Of a DNA stretch of 6,716 bases, positions 5,327 through 6,716 are shown in pieces. The stretch lies in the NCBI GenBank assembly GCA_028281425.1, contig JANQJX010000129.1, positions 1 through 6,716 on the forward strand. Direction: 5' to 3'. The stretch is from Simkania sp. Lineage in GTDB: Bacteria; Chlamydiota; Chlamydiia; Chlamydiales; Simkaniaceae. The position numbers and the translations under genes were made by a program. Within the stretch, counting starts at the first letter, position 1, and every line of letters starts with the position of its first letter. The notes below the pieces were generated by a model. The model was not told the origin of the DNA. It saw only the letters and a program-made list of their open reading frames with translations, and did no database searches.

Positions 5327-6716
5327 TCAAGCTTCATGGTAAAGTTTGAGATAAGCAAGTGAAGATGTTTCCCAACTCCAGTCTAGTTTTGAGCTGTTTT
5401 CAAGCATAGTACGTCGCTTTTTTTGATCTTGCATAGAAAAATGATTCAAGGCTCTATCTATTGTAGATATTAAACTTTCCTTTGAGGGAGAATCAAAGGT
5501 ATATCCATTTTTTTTTTGAGAAGGTTCGTTGATATCGTCAATGTCAAAAATCGTATCTTTAAGCCCTCCTACTTTATGCACAATAGGAAGTGTGCCATAT
5601 CTAAGCGCGATCATTTGAGTGAGTCCACAGGGTTCAAATAGCGAGGGAATTAAAATAAAGTCAGCACTAGCAAAGATAAGATGGGAGAGTTTTTCATCGA
5701 AGGAAAAATGGAAGTAAATATGGGGGTTGTTTTTGTAGTGTTGTTTAAGGTTTTGAAACTGCCTTTTCACTTCGGGCTCATGAAAAGTTCCAAGTAAGAT
5801 AACTTTTCCCCCTTTTTTAAGGATATATTTGATTCCTTCTTCGATAAGCTGAGGTCCTTTTTGCTTGACAAGGCGGGTAATGACAACAAAAAGGGGCGTT
5901 TGATCATATGAAATTTTAAGAGAGTTGAAAAGAGATTGTTGATTCTTTTTTTTCGCTGCAATAAGAGACTCAAGAGAAGAAGAATAGTGGAATGGAAGAA
6001 AGGGGTCTGTTTGCGGATTCCAGTAATCGGTATCAATTCCGTTTAGAATTCCTCTTAGCTTTGTTTGTTTTTCAATAAGCACAGGACCAAGGCCGAAACC
6101 TTTTTCTCCTTGGATTTCTTTGGCATAAGAAGGAGAGACGGTTGTTAAAGCATCTGAATAAATTAAAGCTGCTTTTAAGATATTGATGTGGTCAAATTTT
6201 TTGTGATCTTGAAATTTATTTTTTGTGATCAAAGATTTAGGACAAAGGCCAATTTGACTGAGTTTATTTGGTTTGCAGATTCCTTGATATCTCATATTAT
6301 GGATCGTTGTAACGATTTTTCTGATTTGTAATCCTTGGCATTGGAAGAGTTCTCGATACAGGGGGGCGCATAGTCCAGTTAGCCAATCATGAAGATGCAA
6401 AACATCGATAAAAATATTTTTACTGAGAAGATATTCAAGAGAGGTACGACAAAAATAGGTGAAACGTTCAATATCATTTTCTGCTCCATAGATCGTTTTC
6501 TGACTGAAATAATCCTTTTCGTCAGTAGGGTCAATGAGCAGTACTTTGACTTTGTTATTGAGTAGAGTTGAGTAAACTCGATTCGCACACCTCCCCATTT
6601 CTTTATAAGACATCAATCTCTCTTTTTCAAGTTGTAGGGAACATAAATGTTTTCGATCAATGATATCATAAAAAGGGAGGATGACTTCGACATGATGTCC
6701 TTTTAAAGCAAGGGCA
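5327..6716 (-). CDS. glgA: Glycogen synthase, ADP-glucose type (5' end beyond window)
   Basis: GT5-family glucosyltransferase that extends alpha-1,4-glucan chains from ADP-glucose. The frame ends at TGA 5329-5327 and remains open to the window edge; about 462 residues are visible. The first of them read ALALKGHHVEVILPFYD, which corresponds to the region after the KxGGL motif of GlgA. The true start and that ADP-glucose-binding loop therefore lie about 25-35 residues beyond base 6716, and the TTG/ATG at 6616/6613 are internal codons. Visible landmarks in order: LHLHDW (6383-6400), TTIHNMRYQG, TTVSPSYAKEI, GILNGIDTDYWNP, the catalytic-site Arg and Lys in ITRLVKQKG (about 5856-5885), and FEPCGLTQMIALRYG (about 5594-5638) with the conserved glutamate of GT-B retaining enzymes. 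All visible catalytic positions are intact. In Chlamydia glgA also lies next to pgsA; it is convergent with the LRR gene here. Confidence 0.95.
   Translation of the reverse strand, partial: ALALKGHHVEVILPFYDIIDRKHLCSLQLEKERLMSYKEMGRCANRVYSTLLNNKVKVLLIDPTDEKDYFSQKTIYGAENDIERFTYFCRTSLEYLLSKNIFIDVLHLHDWLTGLCAPLYRELFQCQGLQIRKIVTTIHNMRYQGICKPNKLSQIGLCPKSLITKNKFQDHKKFDHINILKAALIYSDALTTVSPSYAKEIQGEKGFGLGPVLIEKQTKLRGILNGIDTDYWNPQTDPFLPFHYSSSLESLIAAKKKNQQSLFNSLKISYDQTPLFVVITRLVKQKGPQLIEEGIKYILKKGGKVILLGTFHEPEVKRQFQNLKQHYKNNPHIYFHFSFDEKLSHLIFASADFILIPSLFEPCGLTQMIALRYGTLPIVHKVGGLKDTIFDIDDINEPSQKKNGYTFDSPSKESLISTIDRALNHFSMQDQKKRRTMLENSSKLDWSWETSSLAYLKLYHEA

Noticed and set aside
5767..6588. Minus-strand ORFs of 89 and 69 codons inside glgA
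   Set aside because: Out-of-frame shadows of glgA.
1..6716. tRNA, rRNA, CRISPR array, intact insertion sequence, plasmid or phage genes
   Set aside because: No cloverleaf, rRNA core sequence, regularly spaced direct repeats with unique spacers, transposase or phage protein was recognised on either strand.

Overview
The window looks like chromosomal DNA from a chlamydia-like bacterium (order Chlamydiales, probably an environmental lineage living in amoebae or other eukaryotic hosts). The evidence is: (i) a glycyl-tRNA synthetase whose alpha part runs straight into the start of the beta part in one reading frame, the fused GlyQS form known from Chlamydiae; (ii) pgsA and glgA following it, the same neighbours and order I recall from Chlamydia trachomatis (glyQ, pgsA, glgA); (iii) an AT-rich composition with spacious intergenic DNA; (iv) an extra leucine-rich-repeat protein of the kind common in host-associated chlamydiae. 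The genus cannot be fixed from this window.

Layout. 1-1081 (minus): 5' part of glyQS, cut by the window edge. 1082-1395: divergent intergenic region holding a GC-richer imperfect palindrome at 1110-1187. 1396-2472 (plus): rlmN, a radical-SAM methyltransferase for 23S rRNA and tRNA. 2465-2634 (minus): apparent relic of a protein gene with a one-base frameshift at a homopolymer. 2636-2879: AT-rich leader with a doubtful 33-codon ORF and a possible promoter. 2880-3470 (plus): pgsA, phosphatidylglycerophosphate synthase, best started at a TTG. 3467-3565 (plus): a 32-codon ORF overlapping the pgsA stop as ATGA, possibly the stump of a lost operon partner. 3566-3935: non-coding DNA that may contain an old insertion, ending in an AT-rich promoter region. 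3936-5147 (plus): a 403-residue protein with about 12 degenerate leucine-rich repeats, a candidate host-directed effector. 5199-5280: a long imperfect inverted repeat between convergent genes. 5327-6716 (minus): glgA, glycogen synthase, whose frame stays open to the window end.

The conserved genes are housekeeping: glycyl-tRNA charging, ribosome methylation, phospholipid synthesis and glycogen synthesis. They do not form one pathway. The intervals between them carry the lineage-specific material: relics, palindromes and the repeat protein. I see no convincing new multi-gene system. The most interesting element is the Cys-type LRR protein inserted between pgsA and glgA.
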